In this document: piece by piece, positions 1 to 12,697 of the stretch
How the letters are laid out: each line of letters starts with the position of its first letter
Position numbering within the stretch: position 1 is the first letter of the stretch
Assembly: GCF_003286085.1 (NCBI RefSeq)
Contig: NW_020825369.1
Span: 186,001 to 250,000, forward strand
DNA: 64,000 nucleotides
Source: Drosophila persimilis
Lineage: Eukaryota; Arthropoda; Insecta; Diptera; Drosophilidae
Reading direction: 5' to 3'
Position numbers and translations under genes: made by a program
Notes under the pieces: generated by a model
Told to the model about the DNA's origin: nothing
Databases searched by the model: none
The model's input: only the letters and a program-made list of their open reading frames with translations

Positions 1-306
1 GACCAGAGAAATGGCATTTTCCTATGGCTATTTGTACATTTTCTCGAGCAAGAGTACTTGCTCAATAATAGCCTGTTTCAACGCCCTTTTGGGACCACAA
101 GACGAAAAGCAATTACTTCAATGCAGGTCTTCGGGGCAATCAAATCGAACCCATTGCCGCATTTCCACATTTCCACGCCGTGAGAGACCCACACTCTCCG
201 CCTTGGGACCTTTTTTCACGCCCTGTCGCGATCCATCAATCAAAATCGAATCGAATCGAATCGAATCGAATCATCTTTAGAGCCTTAATTACCCGTGGAG
301 CAGCCA

Positions 307-498
307 TATAAATGTTACCCGTCAGTTGCTGCACATTTTCATTGTTAGTTGGTCAGCGAAGCCGTCTGTAGTCTGCCGTCCGCCGTCCGCCGTCTGCCGT
401 CTGCCGTCTATCGACTGCAGTTTTCCTTTTGATTTCGCTTTCGGAGAGCTTTTAACGACGTTATCAGAGCGATGTTTGGCCACAAGAGACGCGTGTTC
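307..498 (+). promoter_or_regulatory. Possible upstream promoter and first exon (nuf or unassigned)
   Basis: A TATAAA stands at 307-312 and an initiator-like TCATTG at 339-344, about the usual spacing. It is followed by roughly 130 bases of leader with a CCGTCTG-type short repeat (360-410). An ATG at 472 opens nine codons (MFGHKRRVF) and runs straight into a GTAAGA donor at 499. This looks like a promoter plus short first exon, but the donor phase (0) does not match the phase needed by the nuf exon at 5475 (two bases from upstream). Either another exon intervenes, or the leader is non-coding, or the resemblance is chance. Assignment to nuf rests only on strand and position. Confidence 0.25.
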
Positions 499-2963
499 GT
501 AAGATATTAACCACAAGACGCCACAATCGGTGTTCGGCTTGAGGGGATTCGTAATGAAAAGTGAAGTGTGGCCAGCCGCCCCAACGATCCCCAATCCGAT
601 CCAAACCGATCCAATCCGAGGCGAGGCCTCCGCCGTTTTCCATTGCGAAAGTGTGTCTAATTTGTCGATGATGGGTCCGATTCCGAGTCGGTTTCAATTG
701 CGGTCTGCGTTTTTCAAATGAAATTTCCTTTTCTCTAAACCAAAGAAAAGTGAAGCTCCAAAGAGCTGATGCAATGCCTGCGATGAAAACTCTTCCAGAA
801 ATCATATGCTTTAATACCCAAATATACATAATTCCAAGTGAAAGAAAATGGTCCTAAAATGCACTACAAAATAGTAAAAAAATGTTTCAAAAATATTTAA
901 AAACTAAATCGTACTTGAAACATATTCTAAAACATTAAATAAACCCAAAATAATTTGAATAATCCAAAAAGCCTTCAACTTAAACTCAAATAATGGATGT
1001 TTTCCGTGGAACTCCATGGCTAAGAGGGCCCAAAGAGTGCTGTAATTAATGCTTATCCAAAAGCCAATACACCTTATCGGTTAAAGCCAACAAAAGCGAC
1101 TCAATGACGTCCACAGTGCGGACAATGGCGGTAAAAACTGATGGCCAAAACAGCTAACCGAAAGATAAAGATAAACCTCCGCGGAATCTCACATTCTCAC
1201 ATAAATGGATGATGAGTATTTTGAGTACTTTCCCTATGACCGTCGTCGCAGTCATTTGAGAAAAAAGTGCGTATTAAAATCTTCATTTCACCAAGTTGTT
1301 GTTGCACTTAGTAGTTATAAATATACTCGTAGTATTCCTAAGAATTCAGTCAGCAGTCAAGAGACACGCCCCGAGTCACTGCCCACAAAGACTTTCCCTT
1401 GTGGGCCCAACAAAAGACGTATCCGTGTGGTTTGGTCATTGTTTCTTTTGAAAAAAATGGCAACAATCGCGACAATTCCTGACCCCCGAAACATTTTCAA
1501 AAGAAATGATCCGTGGCGTGGTTAAAACCCAACAATTGCTGAGGGTTTAAGGGTTATTTATGAACCCTAAAGATTGTACTTTCAGAGATTTCTACGTCTT
1601 TTCCCACATCAAGATCATGTTTGACAAACTTTCTCTCTCTTTCTTTCTTGCCCTTTCTCCAATCTGAGGTTTTAATTAAAGACTTTAGACATTTTTCCCT
1701 AATTAAACTAATCAAAAAAATACAAAAAAATGCACTAAAGGCCGAAGTCTATATACCCTTGTATTTAGCTTTTTTTGTTCCTTCTGTGCCCTCTAATGAG
1801 ACAGCAAACCAGTCTAGAGCCCACCAAAAAAGCTGCTTTTAATAGTTTCAATTAGTTGAACTTCCCAGGCACCTAATGAGGGGTTAAGGGAGCGCAGAGG
1901 AGGAGTGAGCGAGGTGTGTCTACACCTTTGGGGCAACTACAGAAACAGAAACAGAAACAGAAACCGTAACCCTAACAGTAAGTCACGGTGCATTGAGGCG
2001 TTTCGCTGGGAACAGACTTTTCTGCAATAGAAAACTTGATTTGGGCAGGCCAAAAAGAGACCGAGAGAGAGAGAGATAGAGCGATAGAGAGAGGAGTAGT
2101 AGTTGTATCTGGGTCAGTCGCACCTGACTGCGACAGGTGCTTGTCCGAAATTATTTTAGTCAGCTTTATTTGTGACTTGTTTTTCTTTTTTTGCATAATC
2201 CGATCGTGATTGATTGACTCTCTTGGGGATGGGCAAGGCAGAGAAAGAGCAGCGAAAGAGCAGCGAAAGAGGCAGAGAATAAAGAAACAAACCTGACTCG
2301 ATCCATTGTCTGTTTGTGGCTTGAATTTAAAACAGCAAAAGTTCAAGAAACTTGCCACCTCTAGACGATTATTTAATGTGGCCCTCTGGGGAGCATTAAA
2401 GTTTTTCTGAGTTTTGCCTTTGACTTTTACTCCAGTGTAACCTCATAACAACAGACGGAGCCCTTTGTCAGGTGATCACTCAGTGGAGGAGGTGCCCCCC
2501 CCCTGCCAGTCAATTAACAGTTGGGTGTTAAAGTGGACCGGTGATCGTATACCGATTACCCTGTATTGAATCGCCTGGAGGAGCCAACTTCCATTGTTGG
2601 AGAACTATTCCCCCATTGCTTCTCCCTGTTCGCACTCCTCTACACTCCTCTGCAGCCTTGTTGCTTTTACATATTTTCCGCCTCTAATTATATGAATTTC
2701 ATAAGCATTTCAGAGAGAAAAAAAAACAAAAAACTCTACTCGCAGTGCTGTAAAATTCATTCTAAACAACAATTGAAATTCCACTCCATGCACCCACCAC
2801 TCCCTCCCTGCCATTCCCAAACCCCCTCACTTCTGCTGACCCCCCTCTCCATCTCTCTATCTCTCTCTTAAAGGCTAACGAAGCGGAACGCAATGCGAGC
2901 GGGGGGAGGGGGAGAGCAAATGAACGGTAATTGTGGTGCTAGAAGGGGGCCTGCGGGGTGTGC

Positions 2964-2989
2964 GGGGGGGGGGGGGGGGGGGGGGGGGG
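2964..2989 (+). repeat. 26-base poly(G) run
   Basis: An uninterrupted run of 26 G, directly preceded by GGGGTGTGC-type G-rich sequence and followed by TTTG. Such a run can form G-quadruplex structure. Its exact length is also prone to sequencing error. Confidence 0.9.
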
Positions 2990-5474
2990 TTTGTTATTCA
3001 ACAGGTGCTTGGGCGAATACTTTGACAGTTTTTTTTTTTCTACCTTCCTGTTTTAGTGCCCCGTAAAGTTGATGTGTGGAGAATCTGAAACTCTCTCAAA
3101 AACGCTGCCATCAAGAAAACCAACCGCAGACCATAACTTCCGGCCCACGTTTCGAATTTCATTTCGATTTTTGGGTGGAGGGGGGAAGAGAACACTCCCG
3201 CGGCCTCGGCCCCACAACCGCCGAGATTCAAGGTTACCCAAATGCTGCAACTGATTCAGTCATTCAGCCTCTCCACCGAACTCCCTCCTGCCTCCATTTG
3301 CTGCCAACGACCTTAATCATATTTAAACAGCTTCTCTTTTTTTTTTGGTTTGTGATTACACGGCATTACCTCGATCATTTTTTTTCTGTTCCATAATTAA
3401 CTGTCATTTTTTGATTCGTTTTCTTTGGAGCGTTTTTGTTGTTTTTGTTTTAGTTGAAGCCACATACAATTATGTTTTTGTGCAAAAGTTTAATGGGTTA
3501 TATCAAAAGTATTATTTGCCATGGTTTTCCAGCATTCAATAGCTTGAGGACTTCTACTTTTGGGTTCCAATTTAATGTCAACTTTAAGTTGCATCAATAG
3601 CAGCATGCCACCGCACTGAGTCATACAATGCAGCACCCCGGCAAACCGCAGCACAGTGGGTGCAACGAACCATCTGGCATCCAGCAAACAAAAATATGAT
3701 TTCGACTCCAAAATTGCAATGCGCCTTACAGCTGCCACACTGCCAACAGCTGATCGAATTTTCAAACTAAAAATATTAAAAAAAAAAAAACCAATAGCTC
3801 GTTGAAGAACTTTAAAGGGATACCGCCTAACCCTAGATCGGCTAAAAGTGGGCTAAATAAAGTGTTTTTTTCCCCACTGTGCGCAGATGACTTTTCGCAT
3901 TTTCCACTCTTTCTGTTTGCTGGCACAAATTGCGCAATATTTTTTTGCTGCAAGAGCAGCGGCAGTGGCAGCAGCAGGTTTCCCCAAACAATTTTTTGCT
4001 TTGCTCAATTTTCAATAATTTTCTGGCATATTTTTTTGTTTGCATATTTTTACGAGCACGCCATTCCAGCTTTAAAGTCTTTTACTTATTTAAAGTCGAT
4101 TAAAAAGTAAAATAAAGTTTCTGCGAAAATTGTGGCCAATTTGCATGGTTTTATGTTGGTCCTACGTTGTGGTTTATGTCGGTTTAAAAATAGAGTTCAT
4201 AGCAGAGCCACAAAACCCAGATGAGACAGATTTTCATCTATGCGTGTGTGTTGGAGTACACGTACACCCGAAACTGGGTTAATGAGTTCAGTTGGGGCCG
4301 CATAGAAGCTGGCGGACAGTCAGTAGAGGGTTAGTAAGAGCGGTTAATTGATAAAGTTTGAAAACTTTTTATTTGTTTTTCGCACATTTTTATGTAATTC
4401 TCCAAAACGTAAACTATTTGCGGTTTTGCTTACCCATACATATTTGCCATGAGATCATCTTTAACTGGAAACCGCACAACAAAACAAAACAAAGTACCAA
4501 TAAATTACTAGACTGCCCAAGTTTTATGGGGACTGTACGGTTTTGGGGACACTGGCTTGCCTTTCCCTTGCAACGTGTTTTCTTTTCTTCAGGCAAAATG
4601 TCTCCCACCTTTGACCTATATTCGTGGTCGATGTGCACTGGGACTGTGTGCAACAAAGAGGATTTCCAACGCCACACCCTACTTTTACTCAAAATGAAGC
4701 TGTCTGTCTCTCTGTTTCTCTGTTTCTCTTCTTTCCCTGCCGTCATTTTTCGTCGTCTTTGGTTTCCTCGTTTGTCCACTGCTGTCTGTTGTTGTTGCAA
4801 ATATTTATGGTACTCTACTCTATTTTTTTTTGGCGAATATAGATTGTATTTTTATTAAGGCTTTTATACTGGCGGAGTTTTTAGATTAATCTTTCGCCAT
4901 TTAGCGTCGGGCAATCTAAAGCAAAACCAAATCTCTGTTGAGAATACCATTATTATTTTTTTTTATTCGAGTTTTCCTATTGTCGCTGCCGGCACTACTG
5001 CCACATTTTCTTGGCTGTCGCGATTCGACGGCTTTTGTTGGCACTTTTCCTCACTTTTTCATTTTCTACCTGATCGCGTGGGTGGCCAATGTTGTTGTTA
5101 TTTCTCTTTCCTTTCATTATCACGTGTTTTGTGTCTTTTTCTTTGCTGTTTTACAAGTTTCTTTTTCGCTTTTCCCTATTTTTCACCGCCAATGTCAGGC
5201 ATTATTTGCATTTCGAAAATGTTCGAAATTCCTTCGCTTTCATGGCTTGGGGCTCTAATGGGTTGTGGGGGAGATTGGGTTCAAATCGGTATCGAAAACT
5301 AAAAAAATATTTTCTCAACCTATTACTAACAAACGCAAAAAAAAAAATATCGTTAAGACTCATATTTATTTGGTTATTTTTGATACATTTTTAGCGGATT
5401 TTATGGCATTTGTATAGATTTTTTCGTGATACTCTCTATTAAATACTAAAATTGTTTTTCTAAATCTCTTGCAG

Positions 5475-6377
5475 TTCTGGCCGCAGACAGATTAGCACCA
5501 ATGCCTTAGCCAGGTAAGTTTTATAACTGCAAAATTACTACATACATATATAATAAAAGCTACCTACACATTTTTATCTAATCTGCACTGAGATCCATCA
5601 GATGCCTAGATAAACCTCCGCAAAATACAGTTTAGGAGTTAGATTATAACAGACAGACATTATACAAATATATTTGGCTCAGCACGATAATGGAAAAAGA
5701 TAAAGTCTTAAAAATAAATAAATAAAAATGCCTGCAGCTACAGGTGTTAAAGTTTGAAATCCACAAGCTACTGCAGTTTTAAAAGAATTGTATGTATGGT
5801 TTGAGTCTCTACTAAGTATCTAAATGTAAAAATACGTGTAGTATTACATTGTAATAAATACATTTTACGAAGCGGCGCCACCTACAGTGTATGGCGCCAC
5901 CACCAGTACGTCGTCAGGTGTCGCCACATAAATCTACATTTAATTCTACATGATATTTACATGTGATGTATCAATAAAACCATTTTAATAGCAAAAACAA
6001 AAAATCAATCTATGCCGGATTTCCCCGGATCAATTGCGATCAATATTCCCAAACTACCATTAATTGGTAGAAAACGGACTCTGAAAATATGTCCCTACCC
6101 TTTTATTCAGTTAGTTAGAGATAGATTCAGCAGGCTTTTTTCGAACCTGTGACCAAAATTGTATTTCCTAAAGACAAAACTCTAGGTTTACCTTGCAACT
6201 TGAATTATTAGTGATATCTAACGTTTTCATAAATTCCTTTTTGTTTGCTTTTTTTTTTATAGCCAACTCTATAGATCATCGAGCTTTAACTCCTCGGGCC
6301 GTAGCTCCAACTGTGATACAACCGAAGACATGTACAGCGATATAAGCTTGGAGAATCGCCATGACTACGATTATAGG
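5475..6377 (+). CDS. nuf: nuf, two upstream coding exons (5475-5513 and 6263-6377)
   Basis: Exon 5475-5513 follows a pyrimidine-rich acceptor (CTCTTGCAG) and ends at GTAAGT. Exon 6263-6377 follows a T-rich acceptor ending TATAG and ends at GTAAGC. Only one frame is open across both, and the join is phase-consistent (2 then 0). The frame reads SGRRQISTNALASQLYRSS and continues with a Ser/Asn-rich stretch, then TTEDMYSDISLEN. Short Ser-rich segments ahead of an acidic DMYSD-type motif are typical of the Rab11-FIP3/4 class. The second exon ends in phase 0, exactly what the shared exon at 22876 needs, so this is read as an alternative N-terminus made from a promoter at or beyond the left edge. 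The first exon of this isoform was not found, so the CDS is partial. Confidence 0.75.
5874..5904. promoter_or_regulatory. Paired GGCGCCACC elements, CTCF-like
   Basis: GGCGCCACCTA (5874-5884) and GGCGCCACCACC (5893-5904) repeat at a 19-base offset in the nuf intron between the two upstream coding exons. On the minus strand the first reads TAGGTGGCGCC, close to the Drosophila CTCF core AGGTGGCGC. A weaker AGGTGTCGCC lies about 20 bases further on. Insulator or architectural function is inference from motif similarity only. Confidence 0.35.
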
Positions 6378-9300
6378 GTAAGCAGAAGCTCCGTTCTTCA
6401 TAGGAATATATGTAGATATGAATTTGGGCGATCAAATATGATTGCGACTCCTATTTGGGTCCTATTTATTGCTTTCATTTACTTGTTATACATGTTTTCT
6501 TGCACAATTTGCCCTCAAAAAGTGCGCATTGAATGGCGGAGTCTGCGTAAATCACCCAGGCAATGATTTGGCAGAAAAACTGCTTAGAGACTGTCAATGT
6601 CTGTCGACATTTCATCAAAGAAATGACCAATCAGCAGGCAAAAATTGCACTTGAACGGATCGGCGGCAAGTTTCCCAAGATATGCGCATGTGGAAATCAT
6701 TTTCATTGATACTCGTACGAAATTCCAAAAATGTTTTCCATTGAAAAAAAAAGTTCCCTGGAAAAGTGACTTTGTGACTTTTCACTATGAGATAAAACGT
6801 GTTTTCTCTCCCCCTCCCCCTCCCACTCCCTGCATTGCCATTGCCATCCCCCATCACCTTCGCAGGCATCTCAGAGATTGGAGTTCGTGGCTACCTCTGG
6901 CAGGTGAAACTTTACTTTTGGTCTTGTGTGGGTTGCTGTTGTCTGCCACGATCCAATCCGATCCGATTCAATCCGATTGTTATATAAAAAGTGGAAAGAG
7001 ATGGCATTTCACTTAGCTCTCCCTGGCCACGGCCAGGCCGTCTACATTGGCGCCTCAAGGTCATTGATATGTACTCCCCCAGCCTCTAAAATTATTGCCA
7101 ATTTGATTTCCCACCCGGCGGGGGCAGCAGTGCCTCTGAAGAGCATTTTGATCAAGTGCCAAAGAGGTCGGACAATTGTAGGGAGCTTGCAGATATTTTC
7201 ACTTTTTTTCATGCGCTTTGGGGAAAGGCTGGCGGGAGAGACAAGCTGTTGTCGGCGAAAAAATAGAGTTTTTTCGATCACATTTTCTTAAAACTTGAAT
7301 CTTATTCTAACAATTTACTGGAAAAACATGCATTTTCTCGTGGACCTTTTGTTTTTCCTTCTCTCTCAATCAAACTTAAATTTAGACAAATACTTTCTTT
7401 CCTCTGCAATTTGTGGCCCTCTCCAGCGAACGAGTTCCGCTGAGGAACTCTCATTACTCCCCAAGGAAAATACTAAAGAAAAGCGCCAGGGCAGGGGCAG
7501 GGGCAGAGGATGTGAGTGTGACAGGTGTAAAATTCGTAATTACAAAAAATATGCAAATGCACGCCAGAGAGGGCGAAGAGAAAGCCAGAAAAGGACAGGA
7601 AAAAATAAAGCTGAAAAGATTTGATTTGCAAAAAAAGCTCACGTACGAATCAATTTTTGAAAGGCTGAGAGGCCAGGCCAGGCCAGGCCAGGCCGGCCGC
7701 AATTGTTCTTTTATGCAACAGGCCAACGGGAAACGGAAGTCGATTTGTGGGAGGGAAGGGTGGCGTGGAGTGGAGTGGAGTGGGGGCCAGAAGATCGTTA
7801 CAAGTCATAGAAGTCCCTCGCATTTGGTTTGATTGTTGTGTGAAACTTGGCGCTGCATACGAAATGAGCTGAAAAACCAAAGAAGACAAGGAATCAAGAC
7901 GGAGGACTGTGTTGTGACTGTACCCACAATTGCAAAGCTCTTTTAAGCCTAGCTCAGAACTGAATTTGTATCTTCTGGCATTCGTATCTGAAAGTTTTCT
8001 GTGGAAATCGGTTACTTTCCACCATCTCACCTTGGCCCAATGCCCGGGAAAGTGTTAAGCGTATCCAAAGAGATTTTCACTGAACCAAATACGATTTTCG
8101 TTTTAATTTTTCTTTCACTTCTTTTGGCCCAATTCCATCTCCTCCCATCCCATTCCATCGCTCACCCTTCTTTTCAATGCTCTGTTGGCGGCTTAATTAA
8201 GCTGAGGTCAGTTTTGGTTGAAATACTCGTATCTAAGGCGGAAGAAAAAGAATCTCCAACCAATGGGCTTATATAAGGCTTGAGGACAGTGATTTTCCGT
8301 ATTCCCATTGCTGTCGGAGGATGATCGCAATCTGCTCTCCCTCTCTCCCTCTCTGTGTGTGGTTTTGCATCGTCGCACTTATGCAATTATAACTGTAGGC
8401 ACACAAAAAAAAAAACAAAAACAAAAACAATGCCACAATTGCAATTTGTTCAATTGTCAGAGACTTGCATAGAGATAGAGAGGGAGAGGGAGAGAGAGAC
8501 CCCGACAGATGGCACGGGAAAGATCTATTTGGGTTAATACATGCACAAGTGGAGTGTCTCCGATGACGAAATCACTTGAGGAGTTGCCCAAGCAAACTGT
8601 TTAGGATTTGGTAATCTCTCAAATTGAATATCTCTCCATCTCTGAGGCAATCTGAGGCGGCTGTGGGCTCCATGACGAAGGCGTTGACTGGAAGCAGCCA
8701 CCTACAAGGCAACGCATAAACAAAAAGCCCAGGCCCATGCCCAGGCCCAGGCCCAGGCCCAGCCAGGTGTCTGCCTGCAGAATGCATAAATAGAATAATG
8801 GAATACTCAATGAAGCAATATTCCGTTCAGAGAGGAAGGAACTGGAGGTAGCTGCTTTTGGCAATCATTTTCTGGGATCAGTTTTGAACCTGCCGCTGAA
8901 GTCCGAAATGTGTAACGAAACAAAGAATGAAAACTAATTCCCGCAGAACGGTAAAAGAAGAACACAAATCCGAGCAATACGACGAAGATGGTACCCACAA
9001 GACCGTTGAACCAATACCGTACCATCGTGCTCATCGATCGATCCATCACACACAGCCCCCTCCCCATAAGGAGACACCAACAAATGGGCTCCCCACCTGC
9101 AATGGCCGTCTTATCGATTAAACAATTTTGCTGGCACCTTTGCTGCCAGCGACGCCCACCTTAAGGCCCAAGACCTCAGACCCCAGACCCCAGACCCCAG
9201 AGCCCAGAGCTAAGACCCCAGACCCGACACAACATAAAAAGCATAAGGCAAAACCGAAAGAGATACTAGGAAAAATTCGTGGTGTAAAAACCATAAACGA

Positions 9301-11381
9301 AAATCGATTTTAACCCAAATGTGACGTTGACCCAGAAATAGGAAGACAAAAGACCCCAAGAGACTGGGAACGAGACTTGGCTCTTGGATGACTCCGAGAC
9401 TCGGAGACTCGCAGACCCACACACAACGAATCGAGGCATAAACGTTGCAATTATCATAATTAATGCAAATGCGCCTTTAAATAGACCGAAAGAGAATTAT
9501 ACACTCGGAGATGTTTACGAAAACGTTTAACCTAAATGGGGGGGGGGGAAATTGCCAGAGGTGGGCTGTGGGCAGGGGAGGGACTTCCTTTCGCTCGACA
9601 TTTAAAATGACTTGATTTCCATATCCATTATCTATGTTCCTTTTTTCCTGCCACATCTAATAATAATCTTGTTGGTTCTTTTTGGCAACCAAACAGCGCA
9701 CATTACCTCGGGCACTAGCTTATCTTACCAATTCTAGTGGGTGAGTGTGAAAACGAACCCAGAAAAGTGTTTCTGCTGCCAGTGCCGGCAGTGTACAGCA
9801 CTGCTATCTAAGCTGAGAAATCGCCCAAAGAATTGGCCATAATGTGGATTTATGTATGTTCCCACTCGCACACACCGCGCTCTGCAGAGAGGCGCCCGAG
9901 AGGCCACTCGAGGGTGGAGGCGAGGGTGCGGCTCTTGCTCTGGGACTGGGAGCAGTTGCCAAGCACAAATCCTACGCCTTCTGTTGGTCTCCATTACGTC
10001 ATGTCTGTAGTCTTGTATCTGTTTTTGTAGCTTTTTTCCATTATTTTTGCACAAGGTTGTACAAGGCAAACGGGGCGTTACATTAATGGGTAACTAGTCG
10101 CATCGAATCCAGTTGGGATCGAGCGAGGCTGCACTTGCCGCAGTCCAGCGCCAGCTTTGGGCTGGCTCTTTCGCTATTTGGCCGTACAACAATTTATGAT
10201 AAATAATGAGACAGTTGCTGCTGTCTCGCAGCCACTGCCGGCCCGGCCTCGCGGAGAGTTAACAATTACGGCCTACGTGCGAATCAGTCGTTTTTATGCC
10301 TCTTGTAGCTCTTATACCACATCATCTTGAACTCTTGCCATTTTTTCTGGGGGAGAAGAAGTGAAATGAAAGCTCTATGATTTCCTTATATCTGATGGGT
10401 TTTCGGGCACATCTCAATCGAAACCAAAAGCCATCCAATGACATCCAATTCCCCCACAGAACTGCTGCCGTCTGAGTCAGGTTCCCTAGTTACCAGGCAA
10501 TCTTATCGTATACCAACCTTCCTAGGCGGCCCTCTTTTTAGGTATTTACCCCGAAGTAGCCACCACTTTGGTGCGTTGCCCCGACAACTAACAAAACACT
10601 GAAAAGTACGAGTATTGTGTACACAGAATGAGCCAAACACAGGTATACATATACTATCTGAAGCTAGTAGGCTAGGAGGGGGTGCTCTATCGAATGCAAA
10701 CAAATGCCTGAATTGTAGTTGAAATTGCGACTTCTTGAAAACTTGGCTAATTCTCACAGCTTTTATTTACCATGGTACATAAATATTGGCCAAGTTTTTT
10801 GCCTAATTATAAGAACACATACTCATCGGGTATATATACATTAGGGTATACTATACGGTTGGTACACAAACGAGAATGAAATGCAAATAATGCGGGTTTT
10901 GATCATTCACCGACTACTGGGGGCTGCGGTTGACTCAAGAGGGGGATAAACAAAACGAGAAGTCTAAAGAGAACATAGTTACGTTGCAGGATCTATAAAG
11001 ATATAAAGATTATAGCTGAAGATAAGGCTGTGCGTAAGAGACTTGTTTTAGTCTTAGACTTTCCCAAGATCTAGTTAGCTTTTCTTGAATGTTTTGTGTA
11101 ATTCGAAATATTTTTTGTATTAAGAAGGCTGTGAAATCGGTTTTCCCTTGAATTCAGTCCTGATACTTGAAATCCCCACAAAAATTTTCATTCTAACTCC
11201 AACCGTTCCAGTGTTCGGATCTAAATATTAAAAATAATTTTTGCTCGCACAAAGTAATTCAAAGTAATTTTTCCGGTAAATATTTGTAAAAAAAGTTTGA
11301 AGTGTTTTTGAATTTTACAAAAAAAAATAAACCCCCTACTTAGATCTGGCTTTAGTGCGTTCGCTTAGTAATATAGCAAAG
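6378..11381. other. Large nuf intron, left part
   Basis: No exon could be supported. Visible content is repetitive: an AGGCC array (7672-7694), GA-rich tracts (8470-8500), a CCCAGG array (8725-8762) and CCCAGA repeats (9178-9205). The many 60-140 codon open frames are on both strands, low in complexity and unlike any family I recognise. Confidence 0.55.
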
Positions 11382-11876
11382 ATGTCCTTGCCGCGAGTTT
11401 ACTTCGACATTACCGCCGGAAACGAGAAGCTGGGACGTATCGTCATGGAGCTGCGCTCCGATGTGGTGCCTAAGACGGCTGAGAACTTCCGCGCCCTGTG
11501 CACCGGCGAGAAGGGTTACGGCTACAAGGGCTCTCCCTTCCACCGTATCATACCCAACTTCATGTGCCAAGGTGGGGACTTCACCAACCAGAACGGAACC
11601 GGCGGGCGCTCCATCTACGGCAACAAGTTCCCCGACGAGAACTTCGAGCTGCAGCACACTGGACCGGGCATCCTGTCGATGGCCAATGCTGGGGCCAACA
11701 CCAACGGATCGCAGTTCTTCATCTGCACTAGCAAGACCAACTGGCTGGACCGGAAGCATGTGGTCTTTGGCAAGGTCGTCGAGGGCATGGAGATTGTCCA
11801 AAAGGTCGAATCGTACGGCTCCACCACTGGCAAGACCTCCGAGCCAGTCATAATTGAGGATTGTGGCGCTCTATAA
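11382..11876 (+). CDS. CG7768: Cyclophilin A-type peptidyl-prolyl cis-trans isomerase, intronless
   Basis: Predicted 164-residue single-domain cyclophilin that catalyses cis-trans isomerisation of X-Pro bonds; without signal peptide or tail it should act in cytosol or nucleus. The fold covers the whole protein. The active-site set of human cyclophilin A is present at the same numbers: R55, F60, M61, Q63, A101, F113, W121, L122 and H126 (motifs [15 protein letters not shown] and [10 protein letters not shown]). The ATG at 11382 (MSLPRVYFD) is the first ATG in the frame, follows CAAAG and gives the standard family length; the frame stays open upstream but has no ATG. It is nested, same strand, in the nuf intron and has no intron itself, suggesting an old retroposed copy that stayed functional. 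Assignment to the D. melanogaster CG7768 orthologue rests on remembered similarity. A CA-rich minisatellite starts just past the stop. Confidence 0.93.
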   Translation: MSLPRVYFDITAGNEKLGRIVMELRSDVVPKTAENFRALCTGEKGYGYKGSPFHRIIPNFMCQGGDFTNQNGTGGRSIYGNKFPDENFELQHTGPGILSMANAGANTNGSQFFICTSKTNWLDRKHVVFGKVVEGMEIVQKVESYGSTTGKTSEPVIIEDCGAL

Positions 11877-11881
11877 GCGTG

Positions 11882-12019
11882 CCACACACCACACACCCAC
11901 CACACACCCACCAAACACCCACCAAACGCCCACCACACACCCACCAAACGCCCACCACACCCACCAAACGCCCACCACACACCCACCAAACGCCCACCAC
12001 ACACCCACCACACACCACA
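11882..12019 (+). repeat. CA-rich minisatellite in the presumed cyclophilin 3' UTR
   Basis: A degenerate tandem array begins five bases after the cyclophilin stop. Units of about 8-21 bases are built from CCACACACC and CCACCAAACGCC. Transcribed with the gene it would give a C/A-only, unstructured 3' UTR segment. The reverse strand reads as a Gly-Val-Trp-Trp repeat in open frames, an artefact of periodicity. Confidence 0.85.
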
Positions 12020-12674
12020 AATACTGAACAAAAACCAACAAGAACTAGTTCATTTATACAAATCTTGACATACACACACATGTAACAAAAAATGAACCAG
12101 TTCAGTTCACAAGCTTGGCATTCCTAAACAGCATTCCACATATCGACAAAAAATCAGCATTCATAAACAGTATTGGAATCGACAAATGTACAACAAAGCA
12201 AATCCTCAACAAAGTGTTTCGCCCCAGCATAATGTCTTGTGTTTTAATATCTGGGAAGTAGATTGAACTGATTCCATCCCTTTTGGTTCTAGTTCCCTAC
12301 AACTGAGTCATACGGCCCTTTCCTTGACTTTTCACCCATTTTGGGACTGGTTCCCTCGGTGAACTACTTTTCTGACTGGGGCTTTCCTTTGCTTTTCCAC
12401 CCTATTAGTGTTAATTGACTCAATTCTGTTGGAGAGCTGATTCTTTGCACCCAACATGCTACTTCACCCATGCACTTTGAACGAATCCAAAGAGCTACTT
12501 TGTCTGCCTCCATCCCTCTCTGTCCCTCTCTGTCTCTCTCTTTTCTAGTGCCAAGTTGCTCCCTTTCCCTCCTCTTGTACGAGTAATACAAATTTCCTAC
12601 GCTCCTAAGTAGCATTAGTCGCATTTTTCGTTGCTGCTGCGCTGCCTTTACTTCGCCTTTGCCTTTGCTCTTGC

Positions 12675-12697
12675 TATACCCTGGACGAGGGTATATT
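12675..12697. repeat. Palindromic TATACCCTGG-type element
   Basis: An imperfect inverted repeat, TATACCCTGGACGAGGGTAT, resembles elements at 21163-21187 and 55658-55679 in this window. Similar TATACCC starts mark Drosophila DINE-1/INE-1 elements, so these may be worn element ends. That link is inference. Confidence 0.35.

Larger units (their letters stand above)
1..5474. other. nuf 5' intronic/upstream DNA, no firm gene
   Basis: Apart from the possible promoter at 307-498 I see no supported exon. The stretch holds low-complexity DNA: a TCGAA array (246-272), GA-rich tracts near 2060-2095, a 26-base G run (2964-2989), and long T- and A-rich segments. The open frames are short, overlap on both strands and lack family resemblance. 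The exon upstream of 5475 must end in phase 2; I could not find it here, so it may lie to the left of the window. Confidence 0.5.

Noticed and set aside
11382-11876. Cyclophilin as a processed pseudogene
   Set aside because: The reading frame is complete and every known active-site residue is intact.
11615-12081. Gly-Val-Trp-Trp repeat protein on the minus strand
   Set aside because: Created by the CCACAC minisatellite after the cyclophilin stop; it also runs antisense into the cyclophilin CDS.
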